A DNA stretch of 64,000 bases from Pseudomonas sp. B21-015. Lineage in GTDB: Bacteria; Pseudomonadota; Gammaproteobacteria; Pseudomonadales; Pseudomonadaceae. Location of the stretch: positions 5,208,001 to 5,272,000 of the forward strand of contig NZ_CP087196.1 in NCBI RefSeq assembly GCF_024749285.1, read 5' to 3'. The stretch's first letter is position 1; each line of letters begins with the position of its first letter. The notes below the pieces were generated by a model that worked only from the letters and a program-made list of their open reading frames with translations, did no database searches and was not told the origin of the DNA. This document shows positions 15,600 through 22,699 of this stretch, piece after piece. Position numbers and translations under genes: made by a program.

Positions 15600-16628
15600 T
15601 CAGGCGACGGTGTCAGCGCCTGGATCGAGGCAAGTCGCCTCGATCATGCAGCGATAGCTGTTGGTGCGATCACCGTTGGCGGTGACTTTGTCGATCGACC
15701 AGCGACCACGCATAAAGTCCGGCCACGTGTCGTCCAGCACTACCAGCCCTTCAGCCGAGAAGTCAGGATTGCCCGGACAGCTGATTTTCACCTTGAGCTT
15801 TTCACGGCCCATTTTGCGCACTTCACCTTCGCCGACCGCCTGCGCTTCTTCCGCGCTTTGGCAGCTCTGGCGCACGGTCTTGAACGGCGCGAGCCCGGTT
15901 TCAACCACCTGCAGCAAACCGGCTGCGGCATCCCACCAACTGATCTTGCAGCCCTGGCTTTTGCCCCGGGCGGAGTCATCGAGGGTGGCGGTGATGAACC
16001 CATGATCGCCGGGGCGATTGTTGTGGGTGACCGACAGTTTCACGTCCGGCAAAACTTTGCCCGACAACGATTTGACCTGGCCTGGCCGAGCCAGCACATA
16101 CAGCTCATTGACCGGTTTGGCGATGGCGCCGTACTTGGTCGCCAAACGTGTGATGAAGCCCATGTCGGTTTCATTCGACTGGTCGATGTGTTCGACCTTT
16201 TTCAGCGCCAATGCCGGGTCCACCCTCGGCGAAAAGCCGTGCCTGGCCGTCAGCTCGCGAAACAATGCACCGAGGGTAGTCGGGCCATGACTGGCCGAAC
16301 GACGCTGCTGAAATCCGCTCTCGTCCGCTGCACTGAACGGTGCGGCGGTAGCCACCAGTGACACACGAAACGGGAACAGCGTCGGCGTGCGTCGAGTCAC
16401 CAGAAACTGGCCTTTATCCACCAGCCCGGACTCCAGATAACCCACGCGCAAGCCGACTTTCCCGCCCAGGCTCGGCAGCCCTTCAAGGCCTTCCAGGTCG
16501 AGTAGCAGGGTCAGTTGATCGGACTCGATACCGGCGGCATCGATGTGCTCCCAACTGATCAGACGCTGATTGATCAGGGCCGCATTGGCCCCGTAAATTT
16601 CTACCGCAGGCGTGAACCCCAGTGCCAT
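15600..16628 (-). CDS. Tail hub protein, P2 gpD (late control D) family
   Basis: 342 residues. Landmarks are FTPAVEIYGANAALINQRLI at the start, FLVTRRTPTLFPFRVSLVAT, GALFRELTARHGF and HIDQSNETDMGFITRLATKY, the typical gpD/VgrG-N signature. It forms the hub between tube and spike. It is the last gene of the P2-like module, equivalent to PA0628 of R-pyocins. It follows gpX by 9 bases. Confidence 0.93.
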   Translation of the reverse strand: MALGFTPAVEIYGANAALINQRLISWEHIDAAGIESDQLTLLLDLEGLEGLPSLGGKVGLRVGYLESGLVDKGQFLVTRRTPTLFPFRVSLVATAAPFSAADESGFQQRRSASHGPTTLGALFRELTARHGFSPRVDPALALKKVEHIDQSNETDMGFITRLATKYGAIAKPVNELYVLARPGQVKSLSGKVLPDVKLSVTHNNRPGDHGFITATLDDSARGKSQGCKISWWDAAAGLLQVVETGLAPFKTVRQSCQSAEEAQAVGEGEVRKMGREKLKVKISCPGNPDFSAEGLVVLDDTWPDFMRGRWSIDKVTANGDRTNSYRCMIEATCLDPGADTVA

Positions 16629-16637
16629 GTAACCTCC

Positions 16638-16850
16638 TCAATCCCACGCTGTTACCGGTGTGGTCGCTACGAGTCTGGATTCAAGTTCCGGAAGCACCAC
16701 CCAGATGCCGGCGGGCAGTACCGGACCTTGCTCGGCCAGCGTCGGGTTGAGACGCCACAGCGCCTCTTCGGCCAAATCGTCACAACGTTCAAGCTCTCGG
16801 TAGAGCAACAGATTCACCGAATCACCGGCCACCGTTCGTACCTTACGCAT
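16638..16850 (-). CDS. Tail protein X (P2 gpX, LysM-like)
   Basis: 70 residues, starting MRKVRTVAGDSVNLLLYREL, with LNPTLAEQGPVLPAGIWVVL. This is the short LysM-type gpX family, which binds the baseplate hub in contractile tails. Its ATG overlaps the gpU stop by 8 bases. Order U-X-D is the same as in R-pyocin PA0626-PA0628. Confidence 0.9.
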   Translation of the reverse strand: MRKVRTVAGDSVNLLLYRELERCDDLAEEALWRLNPTLAEQGPVLPAGIWVVLPELESRLVATTPVTAWD

Positions 16851-17226
16851 TGACGAATTCCTCCAATGTAATCGACCAACTGATCAACATCGCCGTGCCG
16901 TCATCAATCACGTCGCTTTGGGTTTCCGTCACATCGTTGATCCGCCATAAACCCCAGTTACGGCCAATGCCATCGACCAACGGCAGCGGTACTCTCATTG
17001 CTTGCAAGGCGCGCAATTCATCGAGCCGGTCCATCGCCACCGCGTACATCGCCTTGCCGGTTATCGTCAGGCTTTGCAGGCCTTGACCGGTCTGGCTGGA
17101 CTTGGGCTTGCTGGTCAGAATATCCACCTTCACCCAGCCACCGTCCGACTTGCGCACCAGACCGCTGTAGGCGAAGTTGCGCGACAAGCCGAAAATGAAC
17201 GTACCGAGTGCCATTTGCTGCCTCAT
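16843..17226 (-). CDS. Tail protein U (P2 gpU)
   Basis: Start taken as ATG 17226, which overlaps the tape measure stop (TGATG); ATG 17214 (MALGTFIFGLSRNFAYSGLV) with a GAGG six bases upstream is equally possible. About 127 residues. Landmarks are LGTFIFGL, TITGKAMYAVAMDRLDELRA and LPLVDGIGRNWGLWRINDV, typical for gpU, a baseplate/hub-associated tail protein. Confidence 0.9.
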   Translation of the reverse strand: MRQQMALGTFIFGLSRNFAYSGLVRKSDGGWVKVDILTSKPKSSQTGQGLQSLTITGKAMYAVAMDRLDELRALQAMRVPLPLVDGIGRNWGLWRINDVTETQSDVIDDGTAMLISWSITLEEFVNA

Positions 17227-19280
17227 CAAGCCACCCCGTCAGTCAGGGCCGTGTCACGTCGCACGGCGAGTTGGTTGGTCGTTGTCATCAGTCCGAATTG
17301 CCCGGAAATGTGCTGCACCACCAGGTTTGCCAGTTGAGTGGCGCTGGCTTGATCCTGACCATTGATATAAATGTTCGCGGTCAGTGCGTTTTGCTGACTG
17401 GCTGCCTGGGTGTTGGTCAGGTCTTTGCTGACCTGATCTGGAGCGGCGAGCTTGTCGGCGGGCGCGGCGAGTTTGTCACCCAACCAGGAACCCGATTCTC
17501 TCCCCATCCAGCTTCCCGCCAGTCCGCCGATGACCGCGCCGACCGCCCCGCCAATGGCAGTGCCTAAGACAGGGCCGAAAAAGCTACCCACGGTGGCGCC
17601 CATGGCAACACCTGCCGAAGCCCCCGCCCAACCGCCGCCAGCGGCTCCCAGGCCAGCGCCTGCCATCCGGGCATCGCCGTTCATCGCGCCTTCAACCACC
17701 TGGGGGGCGGCACTTAACGCGAATGCTCCAGGTATAAAACGGGTAACCGAGCCCAATGAAGCGCTCATGCCTGTCAGGGCACCGCTGGCACTAGCCCCGG
17801 CCTCAGCTTTCGCAGCGTTCGCAGGATCCGCTACAGCCTTGAACAACGTCCCCATCAGCGGTTTGATCGCCGCTGCAACCAGTACAACTGCTGCGGTGGC
17901 TTTAGGTGAGGTTTCAACCAATTCACTCAAGCCATCAACCAGCGAACCAAGGGAGTGGAGCGAGATTTCCGTCACCGGCGCCAGAGCATTACCCGTGGCC
18001 ACCGACAGACGATCATTGCGCGCGCTCAAGATGTTCAACTGGCCTTGCTGGGTTTTCGACTGCGCGAGTGCGTCTTGCCTCACCGAGCCTTTGTCACCCA
18101 ACTCCGATGTGGCGTACTGGGCTTTGTCTCTTACCTGCCAGAAAGCGCCATTCACATCGGCAAGGTTTTGCGCCATGCGCAGCGCCGCCTCATCACCATT
18201 GCCAAATAGCGTGGAGGCAAGCGTCGAGCGTTTCTCGGCAGGTTGCGCGTTCAAGGCCGCAAGCACCGACATCACCGTGCCAGGCGCCGCGTCCTTGTCA
18301 CGCAAGCCGCTCGCCACCGCCTTCGGCTCCAGACCCAGCTGCTTCCAGGCCGCTTGCTCGGTTGCCGAGGCCTGATCACCCTTGCCCATCACAGTGGTGA
18401 TGCTTTTTAGCGCTTCGCCGGCATCAGCCTTTTGCGTACCGGTTTTCAGCAGTGCCGCCGTCAACGCTGCGGCTTGCGCAGGGGACAGGCCCGCCGCCGT
18501 AGCAGCAGCACCGTCACGCTGCAAGACGGCACCGATGTCAGCCGCTTTTGCACCACCGGGTATCTTGCCCAGATGGTTGGTTGCATCCGCCAGGTCAAAG
18601 GCTTGAGCACCGTTGAGCTTCATGGAGGTGCGCCAGCCGACCATCATCTCGGCGACATCCATGGCCGGCATTTTGAACGCCGACGCGGCGACGCCAGCAT
18701 CACTGGCAAAGCGCAGCAGCTCAAACTGTCGGTCCGAAGCATTGGGCAGATCGCTAGCGATTCCTGCCTTGGCAGCCAGACTTCCAATCCTCACCAAATC
18801 AACCGCCCTGGTCCCCCCGGCCGCCACCAGTGGAGCGATGGCGATGTGCTGGGTTGACTGCGCCATCTCTTCGCTCTGGCGCGGGGTAAATTGGGCGTCC
18901 CGCTTCAGATCGGCCCTGGCCGAATCCATCGCTATCGCGGGTTTAAGCAGGTCAGGCGGCTCGATACCGCCACCCGACTTGCCCGCACTCTTTTGCTCGC
19001 TGGCCGGCTCACTCTTGGCGCCGCCTCCCGTTGCCTGAGATAACAAACGTTGCGACGAAAGTTTCAAGGTCAACGACTCAATAGCCGTTGTCAGCAGACC
19101 GAGCTTGAGCCCGACGTCTTTCAGCGCCAGACCGAGGCCGGGCATCTGATCCCTGGCGGACGCGCCCGTACCTTGTGCTGACACAACGCTGGTGACTGCC
19201 GTGGTCAGGCTGGTATTACCGAACGCCAACCCACTGTCGTCGAGGGCTGCGAATTTGAGCGAATATCTATCGTCCGCCAT
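17226..19280 (-). CDS. Tape measure protein of the P2-like tail (gpT family)
   Basis: 684 residues. A TP901-like tape measure core is visible around residues 130-330 (LAAKAGIASDLPNASDRQFE, FDLADATNHLGKIPGGAKAA, LFGNGDEAALRMAQNL). A Gly/Ala-rich hydrophobic stretch follows near residues 545-600 (GAGLGAAGGGWAGASAGVAM, AIGGAVGAVIGGLAGSWMG). It determines tube length and is the equivalent of PA0625. It follows the frameshifted E' frame by 6 bases. Confidence 0.92.
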   Translation of the reverse strand: MADDRYSLKFAALDDSGLAFGNTSLTTAVTSVVSAQGTGASARDQMPGLGLALKDVGLKLGLLTTAIESLTLKLSSQRLLSQATGGGAKSEPASEQKSAGKSGGGIEPPDLLKPAIAMDSARADLKRDAQFTPRQSEEMAQSTQHIAIAPLVAAGGTRAVDLVRIGSLAAKAGIASDLPNASDRQFELLRFASDAGVAASAFKMPAMDVAEMMVGWRTSMKLNGAQAFDLADATNHLGKIPGGAKAADIGAVLQRDGAAATAAGLSPAQAAALTAALLKTGTQKADAGEALKSITTVMGKGDQASATEQAAWKQLGLEPKAVASGLRDKDAAPGTVMSVLAALNAQPAEKRSTLASTLFGNGDEAALRMAQNLADVNGAFWQVRDKAQYATSELGDKGSVRQDALAQSKTQQGQLNILSARNDRLSVATGNALAPVTEISLHSLGSLVDGLSELVETSPKATAAVVLVAAAIKPLMGTLFKAVADPANAAKAEAGASASGALTGMSASLGSVTRFIPGAFALSAAPQVVEGAMNGDARMAGAGLGAAGGGWAGASAGVAMGATVGSFFGPVLGTAIGGAVGAVIGGLAGSWMGRESGSWLGDKLAAPADKLAAPDQVSKDLTNTQAASQQNALTANIYINGQDQASATQLANLVVQHISGQFGLMTTTNQLAVRRDTALTDGVA

Positions 19281-19286
19281 CCCGCT

Positions 19287-19990
19287 CTACTCCTGTTTCA
19301 CGCCAAGGCGAGTGATCGCGATGTCGTAGCGGCGCAATGCCTTGCCGGCGTCCCACTCCAGAATTTCCGCCTCACTTACCGAGTAAATGAGCGGCACCAC
19401 ATCGAGGATTACTTCGATGTCGCGCTCCGAAAGAAGTCCGCCGGTTTGTTTAAAAAATCGTCGATGCGCACCTGAAGCTGTGTCCAGTCGGGCACGGTCA
19501 GCAGGTCCAGATCGGGAAGCATCAGCCCGGTGCAATGGGCGGTGATGAACTCGGCGCGTTCTTTGGCCGTCTTGAGTTTTTTCATCGCCTTGGTGGCGCG
19601 CAGTACCGGTATTTCCAGGGTCAGCGAGGTCATGCTGCGGCCCGCTGCATTGAGCGGTTGCAGCAGTTGCACCTGGTCTGGGTCTACCGACTGTTCGCCC
19701 TGCGCTTGCTGCTCAAGAAAGTACGAAGCTGGGCGAGTCGACATCTCATGCACGTACTGCGCGATGCTCACGTAGTCCGGGCGTTTGAACTGATCGAGCT
19801 CCTTGACCGACAAACCGGTGGCCAGCCTGGCCAGTTCGAAAAACTGATCGTCCTCATCATCGCCGGCACGGGCCAGGGCCTCTTTCTGCGCGGCGTAGTA
19901 CAACGGTTTGAGTTGGATCTGCTCGATTTCGGATCCGTCATCACCGGTAATCGGCGACAACAGTTCATGTTTGGGTGGCATCCAGGACAT
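19287..19990 (-). CDS. Tail assembly chaperone, -1 frameshift product (P2 gpE+E' type)
   Basis: Joint reading: zero frame from 19990 to the heptamer T TTT TTA (19457-19451 on minus), then after a -1 slip KQTGGLLSERDIEVILDVVP and onward to the stop at 19287. The fusion has 180 + 54 = 234 residues. P2 uses T TTT TTG at the same place for gpE+E'. The gene directly precedes the tape measure as expected. The frameshift is inferred from the heptamer and the long open overlap. Confidence 0.75.
19409..19990 (-). CDS. Tail assembly chaperone, short form (gpE-like, PA0624 position)
   Basis: 193 residues from ATG 19990 (MSWMPPKHELLSPITGDDGS) with AAGGAA upstream; the frame is open into the BIME at 20037-20126 but that part is not coding. 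Landmarks are QIQLKPLYYAAQKEALARAG, LATGLSVKELDQFKRPDYVS and a C-terminal IPVLRATKAMKKLKTAKERA. Longer than the 98-residue counterpart in the Mu-like module, with an extra internal repeat-like part, yet in the same position and with the same frameshift arrangement. Confidence 0.8.
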   Translation of the reverse strand: MSWMPPKHELLSPITGDDGSEIEQIQLKPLYYAAQKEALARAGDDEDDQFFELARLATGLSVKELDQFKRPDYVSIAQYVHEMSTRPASYFLEQQAQGEQSVDPDQVQLLQPLNAAGRSMTSLTLEIPVLRATKAMKKLKTAKERAEFITAHCTGLMLPDLDLLTVPDWTQLQVRIDDFLNKPADFFRSATSK

Positions 19991-20036
19991 GTAGGAAATT
20001 CCTTGGTGATTCAAGAATGGGTGCTGCCACAATCCT

Positions 20037-20126
20037 TGTGGGAGCGAGCCTGCTCGCGATAACGTCAGGGCAGTCAACAATGATGTTGAATGTGATTCCC
20101 TCATCGCGAGCAGGCTCGCTCCCACA
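20037..20126. repeat. BIME: inverted REP pair between tube and E genes
   Basis: REP unit at 20037-20059 (TGTGGGAGCGAGCCTGCTCG...) and its exact inverse at 20104-20126, with a 44-base spacer, in the gap 19991-20153. Third BIME inside the tailocin locus. Confidence 0.9.
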
Positions 20127-20153
20127 GGTTGTGCGCCTTGGCTGGCCTTGGTG

Positions 20154-20660
20154 TTACGGCAGCAACACGGCGCGGCGGGCGTCGCCGAGGATGTCGACGC
20201 CGTTGAGCACGAACTTTTGGGTGCGCACGTCGATGTCGATTACCGGGATGCCGTTTTCCAGACGGTTGTAGGTGCGGCAGGACAGCTCGAGGGTGGTCTT
20301 GGGTTTTTCGCCCATTTTCAGCGCGGCTTCCCCAAGAGACTTCAGCTTGCCGCCGACGGTGTGGTAAGTGAACCAGGTATTGCCGTCCTGATCCTGGCCG
20401 GCTTCACGTACGTTCAGCAGAATGTCGTCGCCTAGTTTTACACCCAGAGCGAGCATGATTTCCGGACCGGCGCCTTGCAGGATGAGGGTGGCGCCCAACA
20501 CTTTGCCGCTCTTGGCCATTTCCTCGGCGATGAAGCGTCCGCCGGCCATCGGTTCCATGTCGAACTCGATCTTCGGCGGGGTGAATTCTTCCACCGTTGC
20601 CGACAACGGCAGGCCTTGCAGGGTGGCCGCGATGGCCTGTCTTACGCGGTTGGTAAACAT
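20154..20660 (-). CDS. Tail tube protein of the P2-like tail (gpFII, PA0623-like)
   Basis: 168 residues, start overlapping the sheath stop (TAATG). Landmarks are TVEEFTPPKIEFDMEPMAGG, the stretch VLGATLILQGAGPEIMLALG, and the C-terminal ENGIPVIDIDVRTQKFVLNG. It forms the inner tube of the R-type particle. Order sheath-tube-E-tape measure matches PA0622-PA0625. Confidence 0.95.
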   Translation of the reverse strand: MFTNRVRQAIAATLQGLPLSATVEEFTPPKIEFDMEPMAGGRFIAEEMAKSGKVLGATLILQGAGPEIMLALGVKLGDDILLNVREAGQDQDGNTWFTYHTVGGKLKSLGEAALKMGEKPKTTLELSCRTYNRLENGIPVIDIDVRTQKFVLNGVDILGDARRAVLLP

Positions 20661-21826
20661 TAGAGAACGTCCTCCAGGAACTGCTCGATGATTTCATCGC
20701 GGGCGTTGAGTTGATAAATCATGTGTTCGTTCGGCGCGTAGCGGCCGTAGTCGATGACCACGTACCAGGTGCCGTTTTTGTACTTCTCGACGCTGTTCAA
20801 TTCCGGGTGCAGGTACACGCTGCCGCCGGGAATGGTTTCGTCGGCGACCAGGGTTTGCAGCCAGTCGTTGATGCGCTTGACCTCCTGATCCATGAACGAC
20901 TTGGTCAAGTTCTTGGCCATGGCCTTCTGGCCGGCTTTCACCAGCTTGCGGCTGATCGCATCTTCAAGGCCGACGTAGCTGATGAACTTGCCGGTGATGG
21001 AACGGTTACCCAGCAGCGAGAAGCCGCCGAGGATCGTGCGAGCGTAGTAGCTGACGCCGTAGCGGTTGAGCAGATCGCCCTCGGTGGAGGTGTCGAGAAT
21101 GTTGTATTCCACGACTCGCGAAACGTCTTCGGCGTAGGTCACCTGGTTGCCTGGGCTTTCCCACTGTTTGACCTTGGCCAATGCAGCGATGGCCAGGCTC
21201 GATGGCGCCAGGAACACGTTTTTCTTCGCCGCTTTGGAGTAAACCGCCGGCATGTTGTGCACCACCAGGCAACGGTCGAAACCGAGGTCCGCGCCGCCCA
21301 GTTCCTGGCTGTAAGTCACTTGATCGGCGACCGAGGCGTCCTTGCCGTCGAGTACCACCCGAGCCTTGATGCGTTTGCCGAACGAGGCGAACTCACTGGC
21401 CACCGCTTTGGTGCCGGTGAAACCCGGTGCGCCGATGATGGTCAAGTCTTCCGGCACACCGCCAAGTGCGGCCAGACCCAGTTTGCGACCAGTCGACGGC
21501 TCGATACCGCCGATCACGTTGTTCACGGTGTCGGCCGGGGTTGCGCCCTCTTCGACGATGACCACGTAGACCGGCACCTTGACCACTTTCAGGATCTGGA
21601 ACACCGCGTGGAACAGCGTGCCCGACTCGGTGCCGGTCGGGTCCAGCAGTGCCTGGGTGGTGAAGCTGTTGATGCGGAACGGGGCGTTACGCGGGATCAA
21701 CAGATCCGCTTTCGGCGCAGTGCCGACCAGACCGATGACGTTGTCACCCAGGCCACCCATGGCCTCGGGAGATTCAGTGGCATTGACGGTAATGCCGTTG
21801 TGCTCGAAGTTCAAAACCTCAGCCAT
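20660..21826 (-). CDS. Contractile tail sheath protein of the P2-like tail (gpFI, PA0622-like)
   Basis: 388 residues, the usual size for P2/R-pyocin sheaths. Landmarks are GGLGDNVIGLVGTAPKADLL, KGGAPEDLTIIGAPGF-like (LGGVPEDLTIIGAPGFTGTK), YYARTILGGFSLLGNRSITG and a C-terminal DYGRYAPNEHMIYQLNARDE. Contraction of this cylinder drives the tube through the target envelope. Confidence 0.96.
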   Translation of the reverse strand: MAEVLNFEHNGITVNATESPEAMGGLGDNVIGLVGTAPKADLLIPRNAPFRINSFTTQALLDPTGTESGTLFHAVFQILKVVKVPVYVVIVEEGATPADTVNNVIGGIEPSTGRKLGLAALGGVPEDLTIIGAPGFTGTKAVASEFASFGKRIKARVVLDGKDASVADQVTYSQELGGADLGFDRCLVVHNMPAVYSKAAKKNVFLAPSSLAIAALAKVKQWESPGNQVTYAEDVSRVVEYNILDTSTEGDLLNRYGVSYYARTILGGFSLLGNRSITGKFISYVGLEDAISRKLVKAGQKAMAKNLTKSFMDQEVKRINDWLQTLVADETIPGGSVYLHPELNSVEKYKNGTWYVVIDYGRYAPNEHMIYQLNARDEIIEQFLEDVL

Positions 21827-21828
21827 GG

Positions 21829-22038
21829 TTATTCAGCCTTCTTGGCAGCGGCCTTTTTGGCCGGGTTGGATGTAGAGGCCGACTCTGCAGCCTCGGTTTT
21901 TTTCAGCTCCAGACGACCAGCGCTGCACAACGCACTGGCCTCCACATCGAGCAGGTCGAGCTCTTGGCCGACGCTCGACCAGTGGCCACCCCCGGTGGGG
22001 AATGGGAGGAGCACGGTGTAGGTTTGGCGTTGTGCCAT
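21829..22038 (-). CDS. Small protein preceding the P2-type sheath, function unknown
   Basis: 69 residues, start MAQRQTYTVLLPFPTGGGHW preceded by GGAG; the C-terminus is a Lys/Ala-rich tail (NPAKKAAAKKAE). It occupies the same place relative to the sheath as the DUF2635 protein in the Mu-like module and probably has an analogous, unknown role in sheath assembly. It starts just after two tandem terminators. Confidence 0.7.
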   Translation of the reverse strand: MAQRQTYTVLLPFPTGGGHWSSVGQELDLLDVEASALCSAGRLELKKTEAAESASTSNPAKKAAAKKAE

Positions 22039-22056
22039 TTGGGTTTCTCCAGATAC

Positions 22057-22083
22057 GAAAAAGCCCCTTTGGAGGAAGGGGCT
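22057..22083 (-). terminator. Intrinsic terminator, second of a tandem pair
   Basis: On the minus strand AGCCCCTT (22083-22076) and AAGGGGCT (22069-22062) form a perfect 8-bp stem with a 6-base loop, followed by Ts. It lies about 19 bases before the start of the 21829-22038 gene, inside what should be one long tail operon. Confidence 0.75.
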
Positions 22084-22111
22084 GTCGGGTGTTGTTTGAT
22101 GTTTGGCGGAT

Positions 22112-22140
22112 AAAAAAACGCCCCGTGAGTGCGGGGCGTT
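22112..22140 (-). terminator. Strong intrinsic terminator, first of a tandem pair
   Basis: A perfect 9-bp GC-rich stem (22140-22132 with 22125-22117, minus strand) with a 6-base loop is followed by seven Ts. The stop codon of the fibre accessory gene is part of the stem. It separates baseplate/fibre genes from the sheath/tube part of the P2-like module. Confidence 0.85.
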
Positions 22141-22694
22141 TATTGAGCAGCTGTGTTCGTTGTGGGTAGCGAAGAATCCGGCCAGCCTTCATCGAGCATT
22201 TCATTCGTGTAGGTGCCGGATTCAACGGTACGAAGCAAGATCAGCTCGCGGTCGAAACAAGCCTGGACGTGCTTCCGGACTGCCATGGCAATCGTGATGA
22301 TCTGCGGCGCAACAATTTCGACAAATCCATTGGCCGTTTTGAAGTTGCAGCGATACTCCGGATCAAGGATCGCGGAAAGTCCGGTTCCGGCAATCAGTGC
22401 CTGGCTGTCGCGCGTTGTTTCGATTGCCAGGCCATCGACGGTGATGCCCGAAGCCTCACGCCTGTAGCGCTCATTGGCAATTAGTGCGGGGTAATCTGGA
22501 CTAGCCTCAAGCGGCGGTACTTGGACGACCTCACCGTCGAGCAAAGCCCAAATGCCGCCACCATCGCTAATGGTCTGGTAAAACAGCTCGTCGCTTAACC
22601 GAATGGCGTTAGCCGGAACATTGTCACCGTGGATAGCTGAGTCATAACGACCGACAAGATGGCCGGCCTCATTGAACGTTGCATATTTCGCCAT
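22140..22694 (-). CDS. Tail fibre accessory/chaperone of the P2-like tail (DUF4376-type)
   Basis: 184 residues, 5 bases after the fibre gene. N-terminal part (YATFNEAGHLVGRYDSAIHG, GGIWALLDGEVVQVPPLEA) as in fibre-tip accessory proteins; C-terminal half (LIANERYRREASGITVDGLA, ETTRDSQALI) has the DUF4376 pattern. It takes the place of PA0621 in R-pyocins and should help fold the fibre tip. Base composition looks less GC-rich than in the structural genes, in keeping with exchange of fibre ends. Confidence 0.8.
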   Translation of the reverse strand: MAKYATFNEAGHLVGRYDSAIHGDNVPANAIRLSDELFYQTISDGGGIWALLDGEVVQVPPLEASPDYPALIANERYRREASGITVDGLAIETTRDSQALIAGTGLSAILDPEYRCNFKTANGFVEIVAPQIITIAMAVRKHVQACFDRELILLRTVESGTYTNEMLDEGWPDSSLPTTNTAAQ

Positions 22695-22699
22695 TTTTA

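Noticed and set aside
19991..20125. N-terminal extension of the E-like chaperone through the BIME
   Set aside because: The extension is a translation of the REP repeats; ATG 19990 has a ribosome site and a plausible start.
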